Below, in pieces: positions 48,701 to 59,578 of a stretch of 64,000 bases of DNA. A model generated the notes under the pieces. The model saw nothing but the letters and a program-made list of their open reading frames with translations, searched no databases and was not told the DNA's origin. The stretch lies in the NCBI RefSeq assembly GCF_036669915.1, contig NC_089313.1:15069575-15133574 (forward strand). Direction: 5' to 3'. Origin of the DNA: Pocillopora verrucosa (lineage: Eukaryota > Cnidaria > Anthozoa > Scleractinia > Pocilloporidae). The translations under genes were made by a program, and so were the position numbers. Position 1 is the stretch's first letter, and every line of letters begins with the position of its first letter.

Positions 48701-49531
48701 ATGACAACAGTAGTAATATAATGACAGCTTACAGGGGGTAGCTGAAAACCTGGAATTATTTTGAGATGTCTATTATCTTTTGTAGTGTCATGGCAAGAAC
48801 TGAAAAGATTACATCTTCGGATCTAAATAATTTGCTGATTCAAAAGGTAAAATTCTCTCTCTTCAAAGAATTATTTTTCCTTTAAGTTTCATGATGCGCC
48901 AATCACACCTATTAAAACTATTTTTACATGGAGAACTTTTATTTCTGATCGCGCGCAATCCTCAAGTGATTGTGAGATATTTATCGACTTTTGCCGTATA
49001 TCATAGTTTCACGGCAAGAACTGAAAACATAATGTGTTCCTGGTTAAAAACCACAAATCACAAAAGGAGAGAACTTAACTGTGTATCGAGTGCGAATGTC
49101 GAACTACTAAGATACTCCGAAACAAACAATAAGTAGCACCGGGAAACATCTATTGTTACACTCACTCACTCATTCAATCGCTCACTCATCTACTTTGCCT
49201 CCTAGAGGAGCCAGTAGCCACAGAAAGCATAGGCGGCAAGCACATAAAAATACCAGGGAAGAGAAATAAACTTTTCCACGAGCTATTTCGTTCAAAAATG
49301 AACTCATAGAAGAGTACGTACCTGACAATTAACAGTAGAGGCGGCTTCCGCTCTCTTCTGCCTCAACCCTAGGGTTTCAAAGGCGCACAATACTGCATCC
49401 CATATCGTCTGGAAAACAATGAGTGTGAACTTGACAATAGCGTCTTTTGCTTTCGTGAGAATTTCCCCGAGCCAATTGATTATGCCGGTGAAGGCATTTT
49501 TAAAACTGTTCACGCTGAAATTATTGCCCAT
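45762..49531 (-). CDS. Unrecognised 212-residue protein with N-myristoylation-type N-terminus
   Basis: Exons in transcription order: 49531-49322, 47951-47855, 47071-46883 and 45904-45762, all phases consistent. It starts MGNNFSVNS: glycine at position 2 and serine at 6 fit the MGxxxS rule for N-myristoylation. Residues 10-60 form a hydrophobic, probably amphipathic helix (FTGIINWLGEILTKAKDAIV and a following FTLIVFQTIWDAVL stretch). The middle is glutamine/glutamate-rich, with an unbroken run of eight glutamates, followed by a Lys-rich block. The C-terminal exon contains three cysteines, ending CCSN. I do not recognise the family. The acceptor of exon 2 (after TTTGAG) is weak. It is divergent from the CHY/RING gene. 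Confidence 0.65.
46675..46735 (-). other. tRNA-like remnant (SINE head or tRNA pseudogene)
   Basis: On the minus strand GAGCCTATTGGTAGCACGC resembles a D-arm/box A, CTCCCGATCAAGAGG an anticodon arm and GGGTTCATGTCC a box B. The acceptor stem does not pair, so this is not a working tRNA. Confidence 0.4.
47561..47833. repeat. GTGGTGTAGTGTGATG-type minisatellite
   Basis: Tandem short units built from GTGTG, GTGTA and GTGAT, decaying to GTAATGTAGTGTAAT at the right end. It stops about 20 bp before the donor of exon 2 of the unrecognised minus-strand gene. Open frames here are compositional. Confidence 0.9.
48411..48742. repeat. Two tandem copies of a 166-bp unit
   Basis: 48411-48576 and 48577-48742 are nearly identical, each starting TGAAAACCTGCCGC and ending in GGGGGTAGC-like sequence. 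It lies in the first intron of the minus-strand gene. Confidence 0.9.
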
Positions 49532-49739
49532 TCTGAAAAAAAAAAAAAAAGACAGCCAGTATACAAACAATCAAACCACCTAAAACAAAAAATTATGATT
49601 TCGTAAATTTGTTCGGTGTAAATACCTCTTTTGCGCTCAAGTGAACGAGCAAACTACACTCTAGACAAGTCCACCAACAGTGCTTACAAAATAATAGCCT
49701 TAAATGTCGTTTCTGACTTAACATCGGGGGAGTTGGCGT

Positions 49740-50920
49740 GGGACTTTCCCATGGTCCCTCACGTATTCGAGTTTCGTGATTGGGTGATAACTTGAAGGGA
49801 TTTTCCCCTTCGAATTCAGCACGAATTGATGACAATATGCTGACAACCAAATTCCAAGGTCGCTACGACGAAAATTGTTGACTTTTGAGATTTTTTCCAC
49901 ATTCGAGTTACCTGGCTACCTTCAGCTTCCAAAGTCGTTCAAAATTTGACTTAACCTCTGCCGGAATTTACTTGTTTCCAAAGTTGCTCATTGAAGCATT
50001 TTCTCTAAAAGCCATTTTTCACCGTAGGGGAAATTCCCGTTTTTTCTTTCACCTTTAAAGCCAAGTTCATCAGTTCTTGAGAAATACGCCTGTTCATGTT
50101 CAAGAGGAAATATAATGGATTATAAATAAATTTGGATAATCTTAATTTGGCTAAAAACCATATCGAATAAATGACTTACTTCTGTAAACAACAGAACCAG
50201 GGATTTTCCCCTTTCATGTAAGAAGGCGTTCTCAGCATTTCTCGTTTTGGGAAGACGAAAAAGATCAAACCAGAAATAAATGTATGTCTTTAAAAGAAAA
50301 CAAAACGAAGTATGCTTGGGAGTCATCTGTGTCTTACACAGAATCACGGCAGAAGTAATTCATGAGTTCAGTTCCGTAGTCTACAAAACAGGAAGTTGGC
50401 GAATGGGGAAATTCCCTTTCGGGAAAGTCCCTTTGTTCCGGGAAAGTCCCGAGTTTACTTGATTGCAAATGACCGTTGTTCAAAGGCCATCGCCTCACCT
50501 TCTCTTTGTCTGTTAAAGTGGTCCACAAATCCGTCGTAAGAAACGAAGAGGAAAGAGCTGGATATTTAAAACACACTGAGAGCCCGAAATAAATTTGAAT
50601 AATATTGAGTTGGCTAAAAAAAAAGATCGAATCAATATCTCACTTCCGTAAACAACACAACCAGGGATTTTCCCCTTTCATGTAGGAAGGCGTTCTCAAC
50701 GTTTCTTGTTTTGGGAAGACAAAAAAGATCAAACCAGAAACAAATGTGAAAACAAAACGAAGTATGCTTGAGAGTCATCTATGTCTTACACAGAATCACG
50801 GCAGAAGTAATTAATGAGCCCAGTTCCGTAGTCTACAAAACAGGAAGTTGGAGATTGGGAAAATTCCCTTTCGGGAAAGTCCCTTGTTCCGGGAAAGTCC
50901 CTTTGTTCCTGGAAAGTCCC
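49740..50920. promoter_or_regulatory. Cluster of NF-kappaB-type motifs between divergent genes
   Basis: Sites fitting GGGRNWYYCC on one strand or the other: 49740 (GGGACTTTCCC), 49797 (GGGATTTTCC), 50027 (GGGGAAATTCCC), 50200, 50405, 50421 and 50440 (GGGAAAGTCCC), 50664, 50873, 50891 and 50911, plus a near match at 50857. Chance expectation at equal base use is roughly one per 8 kb. Several copies arose by the tandem duplication described at 50124-51050. The interval lies between the start of the putative myristoylated protein (49531, minus) and the CHY/RING ligase (51264, plus). Motif presence is direct; NF-kappaB binding is inference. Confidence 0.55.
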
Positions 50921-51050
50921 GAGTTTAATTGATTGTAAATGATCATCGTTCGAAGTCCATCGCCTCACTTTCTCTTTGTCTGTTCCACAAATCCGTCGTA
51001 GGAAACGAGAAGGAAAGAGCTGGATGATGAAAACACACGGAGAGCCTGAG
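50124..51050. repeat. ~463-bp tandem duplication carrying kappaB-like motifs
   Basis: Units 50124-50586 and 50587-51050 share long blocks, including ACCAGGGATTTTCCCC, TCTTACACAGAATCACGG and a GGGAAAGTCCC series. Unit 2 has one more GGAAAGTCCC repeat than unit 1, so the motif has also expanded within the unit. Confidence 0.85.
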
Positions 51051-51263
51051 TCTCGCATCAGGTAGTCTACGTTTTCTTTGACAAACACTCTAAAACATTC
51101 CGTTGAAATTTCATTTACGATGATAATTTAAATTGCTGTAATTTCAAACAGCACGTCTCAATGAAAAAATTTTCAGTTTAGTCATTCAGCAAATACATTT
51201 CAAACAGCACGTTTTTATGAAAAAATTTCAGTTCAGTTTTTTAGCAATACATTCTAAGGTTAA

Positions 51264-54200
51264 ATGTATGTTTCTGAGCATAAACATCATTTGTTAGAGG
51301 CGATCAAGAGTACGTGAGCACAAGTTCTCTTGAAGCGACCAAATTCGACTTGTCAAAGTTTCAGATAGCGACGAGACTCCGCAAAGAATATTTTCTCAGC
51401 GCTCATTTATTTCTCAGGAAATATTCCCTAATATTAACTTTGTTCATTCCCATATTTTCTTAGGGAGTCCTTCAATTGCCCACATTTCCAGCGGAACACT
51501 TGTCTGATTCACTTCGCATGCTGCAGTGAGTGGTATCCTTGCCACAAATGCCACAATGACGCCTTGAAAAGGCAAGAGAATGACAAATCAATAGTGGATA
51601 ATTCAAAATATAATTTCGGGGAGAGTGATATAGAAGAAGAAGGAGACGATTTGGGAGAGGGCAGTTCAAATGCCACTGGAATTAGCCATGAGCTCGAAGG
51701 TATAAGTTTACGTAAAGACTGTATAACAGTTTTGAACCTTATTCGTTTTTTTTTGGACAACTATTTAATATCTCACATCGTTTGTCGACTATAGCTACCC
51801 CATGTAGTGTTTCATTTGATGACGCCAAAATGGAGTTAAGAGCTAAAACTTCAGATGCACCCAATGGCGAAAACCCCGAAACAGCCACCGACTACGAATC
51901 CTTGCAAAATAGGAACGACAGGGTTTCGTCAGGAATGGAAGAATATTCAGTGAGCAGAGAAAACAAACAAACTCAACAAAACACTACTCCTTGGGGAGTA
52001 AAAGGAAAGGTAAATTTCAATAATTGAATGCCATTTAAAGGAGCTATTAAGTTACTTGGAACAACCTATCTGCATAATTGGACGCGTATAACTTAACACT
52101 TGGTTATATACTTCTGAAATTATGAATAGATTAACACAATACATGTTCAAGATTGATGTTGAAGGGCGTCTCCCCGATTCTTTATGGCTAGGGGCTAAAT
52201 CTGAAATGGAGTGGCAGTTTTTACGTATGAGCAAGAATGTGAATGTATCTTGCTTATTTCACCGGTGTTTATGGTAAAGTTTATTTTCATGGTTAATCGT
52301 TTCAAAAATTCTCAAATTTGTATGGTGTTCTTTCCCTCCTCCCCACTTCTTAATGTCCCCCGGCCCCCTCCCCGAAAATAAATGGCTATAATCTCTTTAC
52401 CTTCAGATATCCTAGGCTGCACATCCAAGCTTAAGAAATCAAAATGTCCCACCACTAGGAATGAGTTTGACTAATCAACACTTGGTCACCACGGTTGTTA
52501 AATTAGTTTACTGGTAATGCTCTAAGTATAATAATGTTCTTATTTCTTACATAACATGAAGGGTAATGCAGAGGGAACTTCGTTTAACATAGAGGAAAAC
52601 TTGTCACAACTCAATGGAGAAACAAGCATTTCCAGTGCGATATCTTCTGGCCAAGCAGCAGAAGGTGCCAGAGAACACGAAGGTTTATAAATAACCTTAA
52701 ATAGAGGTTGACTCCTTTCATTCCCTCGTGACTCCTGTTTTCAAAGAAACTTAGAGCACATTTTGATATATTATTGGGAAAAAATCTGACCTCAGATAGG
52801 TGAAAAATTTCTAACTTTGGGAATTGAATATTATAAGTATATCCACATTAGGTATATCTATTATAACAGAACTGTTGAGATGTACTCTGAATCTTCAGAT
52901 TAAGTGTACTTTCAACTCACAAAACAAATGAACAAATAAAAAAGCCACAAAAAATTATAAATAACAAGGCAAAACAGACAAAACAAAACAAGAAACTGAT
53001 AATGGAGTCAGTGATACATTTGTTTTTATCAGTTCACCGTGTACTCTAGAAGTCATGATTTCTTGCACAGTACAGACTGCTCTGTTATTGTATATTTGAT
53101 ATCTTAAGACAATCATATAATAAAATACTTAGGTTTAAAAGATGAAGCATCGACTGGTGACATAGAGGAAGAAAATCTAAATACTACCAATGGATCATCA
53201 AATCAATTGAAGAATAATGAAGAGATGCGCGTCAGAAAAAGTATGATGCAAGGAAATGATGAAGATAATTTACAACTCTCATCGGTCACTATAAAGGAGC
53301 ATGTGCTAGTTACATCACGAGACGGAGGTCGCCTAAAGTGTATAGCATGTGACCACATACAGTCAAAGGTGATCTCTGTAATCAAGCAATTTATCCCCTC
53401 TTGTTACGGCCCTTTTTTATTTTTGTGAAAAATTTTTGAGATATATAAAGTGAAATTGTAATCCTATTATCAGGCCATCAACTTTACTAGATTTTCACTT
53501 TGACACTGTAAAATTATTTGTTCTGGTTGTTTGCTTTATCTAAGGTATTGATACCAACACAATTTTTCTTACAGTTTTGTCAGAAGTGTGAAAATGGGTC
53601 GTGCGGGAAAACATTTTCCAGTTACTTCTGTCCAGAATGTAAACTTTTGATCGAAAGTAGTGGAAGTGTTAAACTAGACCCTTACCACTGTGGTCCGTGC
53701 GGGGTATGCAGGTAATTAAGTTTACCCAATTCTCTTTGATATATATTTCCATCAATCAGATTTTCGTCTGTACGGATACGTATCGAAATATCCACCACCA
53801 TCGTAACATCATTGTACCCCTCTTCCTGTCTTCTATGTTGTCTTCATCCCTTCTCTGTCTTCTTTTCATGTTGAATGACTTGCTTTCCTCTTTTGTCCTT
53901 ATCTTCCTTTTACTTGCCTTTTTATGTTTTTTGTTGTGAGTCTTTTTGTCGTTGTTGCCTTTGGCACCAGTCCTTCTTGTTGGTCCTCGTTAGGTCTTCT
54001 TCACTCCTTCCTTCCTCTTCTCTTTCTTTTCCAACTATCTTCACTAGATTATTTTTCACCAACATCTTCATCATGGTTACAACCATTGCTAACACCCTTT
54101 ATCATTATCACCTTCATTATCATCATCATCTTCGCAGATGTTGTCACGTCATCTTTAGTCTCATCTCCCTTTAACTCCTCTTCCATTGCTAGCATAATCT

Positions 54201-56277
54201 TTTTCTATGCTCAATGACGCCTTGTCATTTAACTTATTGTTAAAGGACGATGCATCCCTTGAATTAGTCACTATCTCTGTTTCCAATCTTTGAAGGTTAA
54301 ACAAGGAAGAAAACTTCCATTGCAACACGTGTAATGTTTGTATGCCACTGTCTCTGAAGGATCATAAGTGTTTTGACAATAGAGGTCACGATCCTTGTGC
54401 AATATGCTTGGAGGTAGGTGACATTTCTTTTAATACAATCGCTTATTTGCGAAAACTTGGAATATTGTTTAAGTGATTGATTGACCGTTTGAATAAATTT
54501 TTCTTGAATTTCCACTTTGACTCCAAGGATAACCTTAAACAAAATTCAAGTAATTGAAAGTCTATTGCATTCAGAGGGGCTATCATTTCATAAAAACTAT
54601 CATGAATTCATATCCTCAACTAATGATCTGAATGACCATTTTGATTGCTTCTTACTTGTATGGTGTATTGGAGTACAGACGCATAAATGACATCACCACC
54701 AACAACTTTTTACTGTGGGTCTTTTTAATAATAGAACAAATGTTTTTACCACATTTTGACATCATCTGTGATCTATCTTGACTCAATGCCAACTTTCTTG
54801 ATGTTTGTAAGTATTGAAGTTCTTCTTCCTGTTCTCACGAAAATTATAAACTTGTCCCTAAAGTCAGGTATGTTTGCAGATAATTGGAAAACCATGTTAA
54901 AAATACTCGGGTTGGATCTGGTTCTTAAGAATTAGAAACCTGTCATCAATCTACAGTATGTTTCTAAACTAACCAAAAGAGCTATCTTCAATCATGGTAC
55001 ATGAACGTATTGTAGTAAATGGTACCCACCCCGTGTTCCAATCTGCTTTCAGAAAAGACCATAGCACAGAAACTGATATGCTGCTAGCTTGCAATGAACT
55101 CACAACATATTACATTACTGGTATTACTCGACTTAAGTGCAGCCTTTGACACTGTTAATCACAATGTACCACTGCAAGGACTTTATGCTAATATGGGTAT
55201 CTGAGGAGAGGCTCTTGATTGGTTTAAGTCCTACCTATGTGGAAGAAGTCAGTCTTTATGCTAATATGAGTATCTGAGGAGAGGCTCTTGATTGGTTTAA
55301 GTCCTACCTATGTGGAAGAAGTCAGTACAATCATGTCACACCAATGTGGTCTTGACTGTGGTGTTCCGCAAGGCTCATGTTTAGGACCTTTATTATTTGT
55401 TATCTATACATCGAATCTTTTTAAAATTTTTGAGCCACATCTTTCATCTATGCATTGTTTCACTGATAATAATATACATGGAAAAATTACTCATTTCTGA
55501 TTGGTCAAGATAAATGCAGTTTTCAGGTAATTCAGTGCAGAAGAGAGTTAATTGAGTGCAGAAGAGGGTTAATTCAGTGCAAAGAAAGAAACAAATCAGA
55601 CATTCTGATTGGTCAATAATCAAAGAAACTCACAGATAGCCAATCAAATGCGAGCCTTGGATGTCGCAACAAAATTTGAAAATTTGAAAATTTGCGAGCG
55701 AAACAATGGCCGGCGTTTTAAGTAGGTTTTATTTCGCCACCGCAGCTGAAAAACAGCTTAAACAATGAAAACACTGTAAAAGGCACTGCTTTTTGGTTGT
55801 CGGTTTGGAAAAAGTGGTGTTTAGAGAAGGGAATTGCCGAGGAAATCGAAAATTACGAGCCGACCCGGCTTAACGCTTTGCTCGAGCGATCCAACGCCGA
55901 AATTAAAAACAAACATGGTTAAACCTCGGAAACGACGATTCCATTTCATCAAAAGTGATTCGGACACAGACTGAACAATTCCTTGAACTGTTTAGCCGGA
56001 CTTTGAACTTTTTTGTACCTTAAATTTTAAGATGCGAAGATATCATTGCATATTATTGTTTTGATCGTACGCAGTTGTTTTGACCGAACACACGGTTTCA
56101 ATAAATAATTTTTTGCACTTGATGCGCGCTTTGCTTATGTTTAATTATGATAGACCATCTCGTATTTTTCCATGTATATTATTAACAGGTAATCACATGA
56201 TTTTTCTCGTGCAATTTGGAACAAACAAGCACTTGTTAATTTTTTCAAAGACCACAAATTGCACTCGCCCTACGGGT

Positions 56278-56336
<59 letters not shown>

Positions 56337-58463
56337 TCGAAATCATGTGATTACCTATACTAATACACAACTAAGCCTTAGTTTTAAACCTGATAATAAT
56401 GCCAGTCGGAATGAAGCTATCAGCGCCGTGAATAGATGCATTAACGATTTAAGAAATTAAATGATAAAGTAGGGATTAATGATTAATGACGGTAAAACGG
56501 AGTTTTTATTGATAGGAAAGAGAACGCAACTGATTAAGATTAATACTACGAGTAGTATTACTGTTGGTGAACATGACATTTTGTACAAGAAATCTCGGCG
56601 TGTGGTTTGACAGTCATTTAAATGTGCCAACGCATGTTACTAAATTTTGTAATGCAGCCTTTTATCATTAACATGACATTGGGTGTATTAAGGAGTATTC
56701 CTCTCATGATTCTTTATTAACACTTATTCATGGATTTAAATACCAGTCGCTTAGACTATTGTAACAGTCTCTTGTATGGTTTACCTAAATCACAGATCTT
56801 AAAATTACAACATATTCAGAATGCAATAGCGAGACTTGCTATGAACGTCGGCAAGCATTCCCATGTTACGCCAGCACTTTAGGATCTTCATTGGCTGCTA
56901 GTACGCGTGCGTCTTCATTTTAAGATATAAGTCTTAGCTTTTAACGCAATTCATGGATTAGCACCACTGTATATTAGTGATTTAATTAGTCTTAGGCCGA
57001 AGTCCCCTCACAATCCTAGATCCAATGGCACCTTGTTACTGCAGCCGCCTAAAGAGAAAATGTTTTCTACGGTTGATGCTAGATCCCTCTATGCCGTTGC
57101 GCCATCTTTGTGGAATAGTTTGCCCGCTGAATTGCGTGCTATCCCATTATCGACAATTTTTAAACGCAATCTTAAGATCTAACTTTTTGGTCAGGTTTTT
57201 CTTTAACCGTTTTAGACCAGAAATTTTATTTATTAAGTTTTTATGAGTATGTTATTTAATCTGATTTGTTTTATTTTAAATCTCATCTACATTTTACATG
57301 GTATGCTCAGATTGTTGTGGAATAGTTTCATAGGTGAATCATTGTAAAGCGCTACTAATCTTTTCTATGTAAATAGCGAATAATCAAAGTATTATTATTA
57401 TTAGTAGTAGTAGTAGTAGTATTATCATCGATGAACAAACGCACAGTAACTTAGAATTTATTCGTTAAATGAATATAGATATATTTAGATTAGATTCAGT
57501 TTGCAAATCGTCTAACTAAATCTAACAAGAATATTTGCCCACTCCGTTGTGGATATTTTTTAATTTTAACTCGAGTTTTGTTTTGTTCCTCCCAGGAAGT
57601 TTTTTCAGGAGCAGTCATTCTTCCTTGTTTTCATATGATACATGAGGATTGTGGTGTAAAGCTTATTCTCTCAGGAAGGTAGGGAAAGATCGGGTTTTTT
57701 CCCAGGGCGAAACAATCTACCGGCATCATGATGTTAGTAAACCTGCTTACTTTAAGAAAACAGCTGCCTGTTAAGTCAATTGCGTTTATAATGAATAGTA
57801 TCGAAACACACTTGGGTCTGTATAATAAGTTCCATCTTACTATCTCGACCGATACTTGCGAATTTATTGTATTGATACCGCTACAATACATCCTAATCAT
57901 CAGCATTTTATTTTGCAAAAGAAAGAAAAGTGGTATATAGGATTTCTATATAGCAACCTTGTGGCAGACAAATCCATCATAAACAAGAAAGCTATAACGC
58001 TCGATATATTATGCATAAGATTTTGATGGGAAAAACTACAAACAATCTGAGTTAAATAACTTTTGTTTTCTCATTTTCTGAGTTTATTGATTACTGATCT
58101 GCATGAAAAACGCGTAGTTGAATGACTGTGATAACTCAGACGATCTGTTAATCATTACGCGCTCTGATTTTTGCGAGCTCTCTTGACCCAAGATATAGAG
58201 CAAAACGGTTGGATGACTGACGTGACATGCTTCTCGATTTCAGTTACACATGCCCCATGTGTCGTGGGGCCTTCATGAAAAATGAAGAAGAACCTGAGGC
58301 AAATATAGAACAATCCGAAACAGGCGATGACACTGCTTCCAGTGAAGGACTGATTTCCAGATTTAAAAGTGTAGTATGCCTGAATTTTTATACGCTGTAT
58401 AAGAAAATAGTTGGGCCCCCTCTTAGTAACAATGTAATTGAAATGAACACCATGTCGGCTTGA
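51264..58463 (+). CDS. CHY zinc-finger/RING-H2 ubiquitin ligase, RCHY1 (PIRH2)-like
   Basis: Exons 51264-51313 (tentative), 51464-51699, 51795-52009, 52562-52682, 53133-53368, 53575-53711, 54296-54413, 57596-57678 and 58244-58463 give about 471 residues. RCHY1 proteins are RING ubiquitin ligases that target regulators such as p53 in mammals. Seen: CHY finger start C22-x-H24, CC (36-37) and CHKCHND; its continuation KCIACDHIQ at 276-284, then CxxC pairs of the CHY and CTCHY fingers (HCGPCGVCR, FHCNTCNVC). The RING-H2 follows at 366-405, with C366, C369, C382, H384, H387, C390, C402 and C405. About 227 acidic, Ser/Asn-rich residues (50-276) split the CHY finger, where human RCHY1 has about 16. 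The 66-residue tail lacks the usual C-terminal zinc ribbon. Exon 1 was chosen only for an ATG and a matching phase. Confidence 0.85.
55466..56358 (+). mobile_element. Crypton-derived insertion nested in the retrotransposon
   Basis: It interrupts the reverse transcriptase exactly between the FTDN box and the following TQLSLSFKP, so its limits are known to within a few bases; TAATA occurs at both edges. About 55749-55921 encodes ENTVKGTAFWLSVWKKW and EIENYEPTRLNALL, which I recognise as the N-terminal region of the Crypton tyrosine-recombinase family (related to the DUF3504 proteins QRICH1, ZMYM2 and KCTD1). A stop follows NKHG, and the upstream MAGVLSRFYFATAAEKQ is in another frame, so it is non-functional. 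The right end is a foldback. Confidence 0.6.
56187..56356. repeat. ~170-bp foldback (long inverted repeat)
   Basis: Left arm begins AGGTAATCACATGATTT and right arm ends AAATCATGTGATTACCT. Arms of roughly 80 bp pair with a few mismatches around a centre near CGCCCTACGGG. It forms the right end of the Crypton-derived insert. Confidence 0.85.
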
Positions 58464-59578
58464 TTGTAAATAAACTCTTCGTGCTCCTCATCTAGTTAAC
58501 CATTGCCAAACTAAATGACTTGTCTAGTAGAGAGTCCATTAAGAATGAAATCTCCGAAAAATCAACGTATTGTAAATGAATACGGTTAACAATTATTCAC
58601 CGAAGTGGAGGTGAATAGTAGTTGCTTTCCGCTTCCGAATTAGCCAATCAGCACCCGCGAAAAGCACTATTCACTTGTGTGGTATGCACTAATGTTAGAT
58701 ATTCTGGAGAAGGACATACTTTAAGGCTGTTTGTTCACTTCCTTTTGTTTGTGTCTTCTCAGCTGATTCCCCGTTTGGTTGATATCTCTCATTTGCGCTT
58801 CGCTTAGATATCAAGTTGTAGTGACACTTTCATTCTGTGAGTGAAAGACGGCACTAAAATTGCTGAAAGCTATCTTAGCAACTAAATTCTACTGCAAAAG
58901 AACAAAAATAACAACAACAAAATAAAGTAACAACAGCAACTCAGACGAGACTGTTCTGCTTTCACTCAAGATCTCAAGATGGAGGCTTCAAAAGTTTTGA
59001 AAATTCTTTAATAAAGCTATCTGCTAGAGAAACAAAATGTACCGGCTACGGTGCCAGAACCTGCATATCACCGCGTTCCGGTAACTTTTGAAGTGTCCCA
59101 TTTTTTTAAAAGCTCTTCATATTAATGACGTTAGAGCAAAACTCAGTGGTACACCCGGAGCGTTTATAGCCAAGCACCTGCGATGATCGTTTATGTGTTG
59201 CAGAGGAGGCCTAATTTTCTTCGACAGTTACGATATTTGCCTTACACCCCATTCCAAGGTTATTATTGACATAACACACGTTTCTGGATAAACATTACAG
59301 GGTTAAAGCCTGAGATGGGCGACTCTTCGTTATATGTCCTACACAATATCCGGGTATACGATACACCAACATGAATCACCCGTCACAAATTACTGATCCT
59401 CTGGAGACTGGTGTCGAGGAGGAACACCACAACTGGAATGATGCTCATTTTCTTGAATTTCCCACAGTGCACTAGATGTGTGACGAGTTCGACGAAGAGA
59501 AGATACACGATCCATTTTCTTAATGACTATTTAAGATTTAACAAGTCGTTTATTAGTTAAAAAGTCACAAATCCTGTG
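58464..59578. other. Intergenic between CHY/RING gene and cysteine-rich gene D (convergent)
   Basis: AATAAA at 58469-58474 can end the CHY/RING transcript. A short palindrome (TATTCACC and GGTGAATA arms, about 58595-58618) begins a probable MITE remnant. A 34-codon open frame from ATG 59371 has no support. Confidence 0.4.

Larger units (their letters stand above)
54771..57205 (+). pseudogene. Degenerate non-LTR retrotransposon reverse transcriptase (CR1/L2/jockey-like)
   Basis: In scattered frames one reads LDSMPT..., LTKIINLSLKSG, QSAFRKDHSTET, LSAAFDTVNH, the block GVPQGSCLGPLLF (RT motif region) and FTDN for the FADD-type catalytic box. Further on come HLDYCNSLLYGLP, LHWLLVRVRLHFK, LAPLYISDLI and APSLWNSLPAELRA, the typical C-terminal part of this superfamily. 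Stops, frameshifts and a 73-bp duplication (55182-55327) destroy it. It lies in intron 7 of the CHY/RING gene, same strand, and is split by the insert at 55466-56358. A TTATTA/GTAGTA microsatellite follows at 57391-57430. Confidence 0.85.

Noticed and set aside
53697-54217. Leucine/serine-rich open frames in a CHY/RING intron
   Set aside because: Pyrimidine-rich intron sequence; the real exons on both sides join in phase without it.
59371-59475. 34-codon open frame from ATG
   Set aside because: Plausible amino-acid composition but too short, without domain, splice or poly(A) support.
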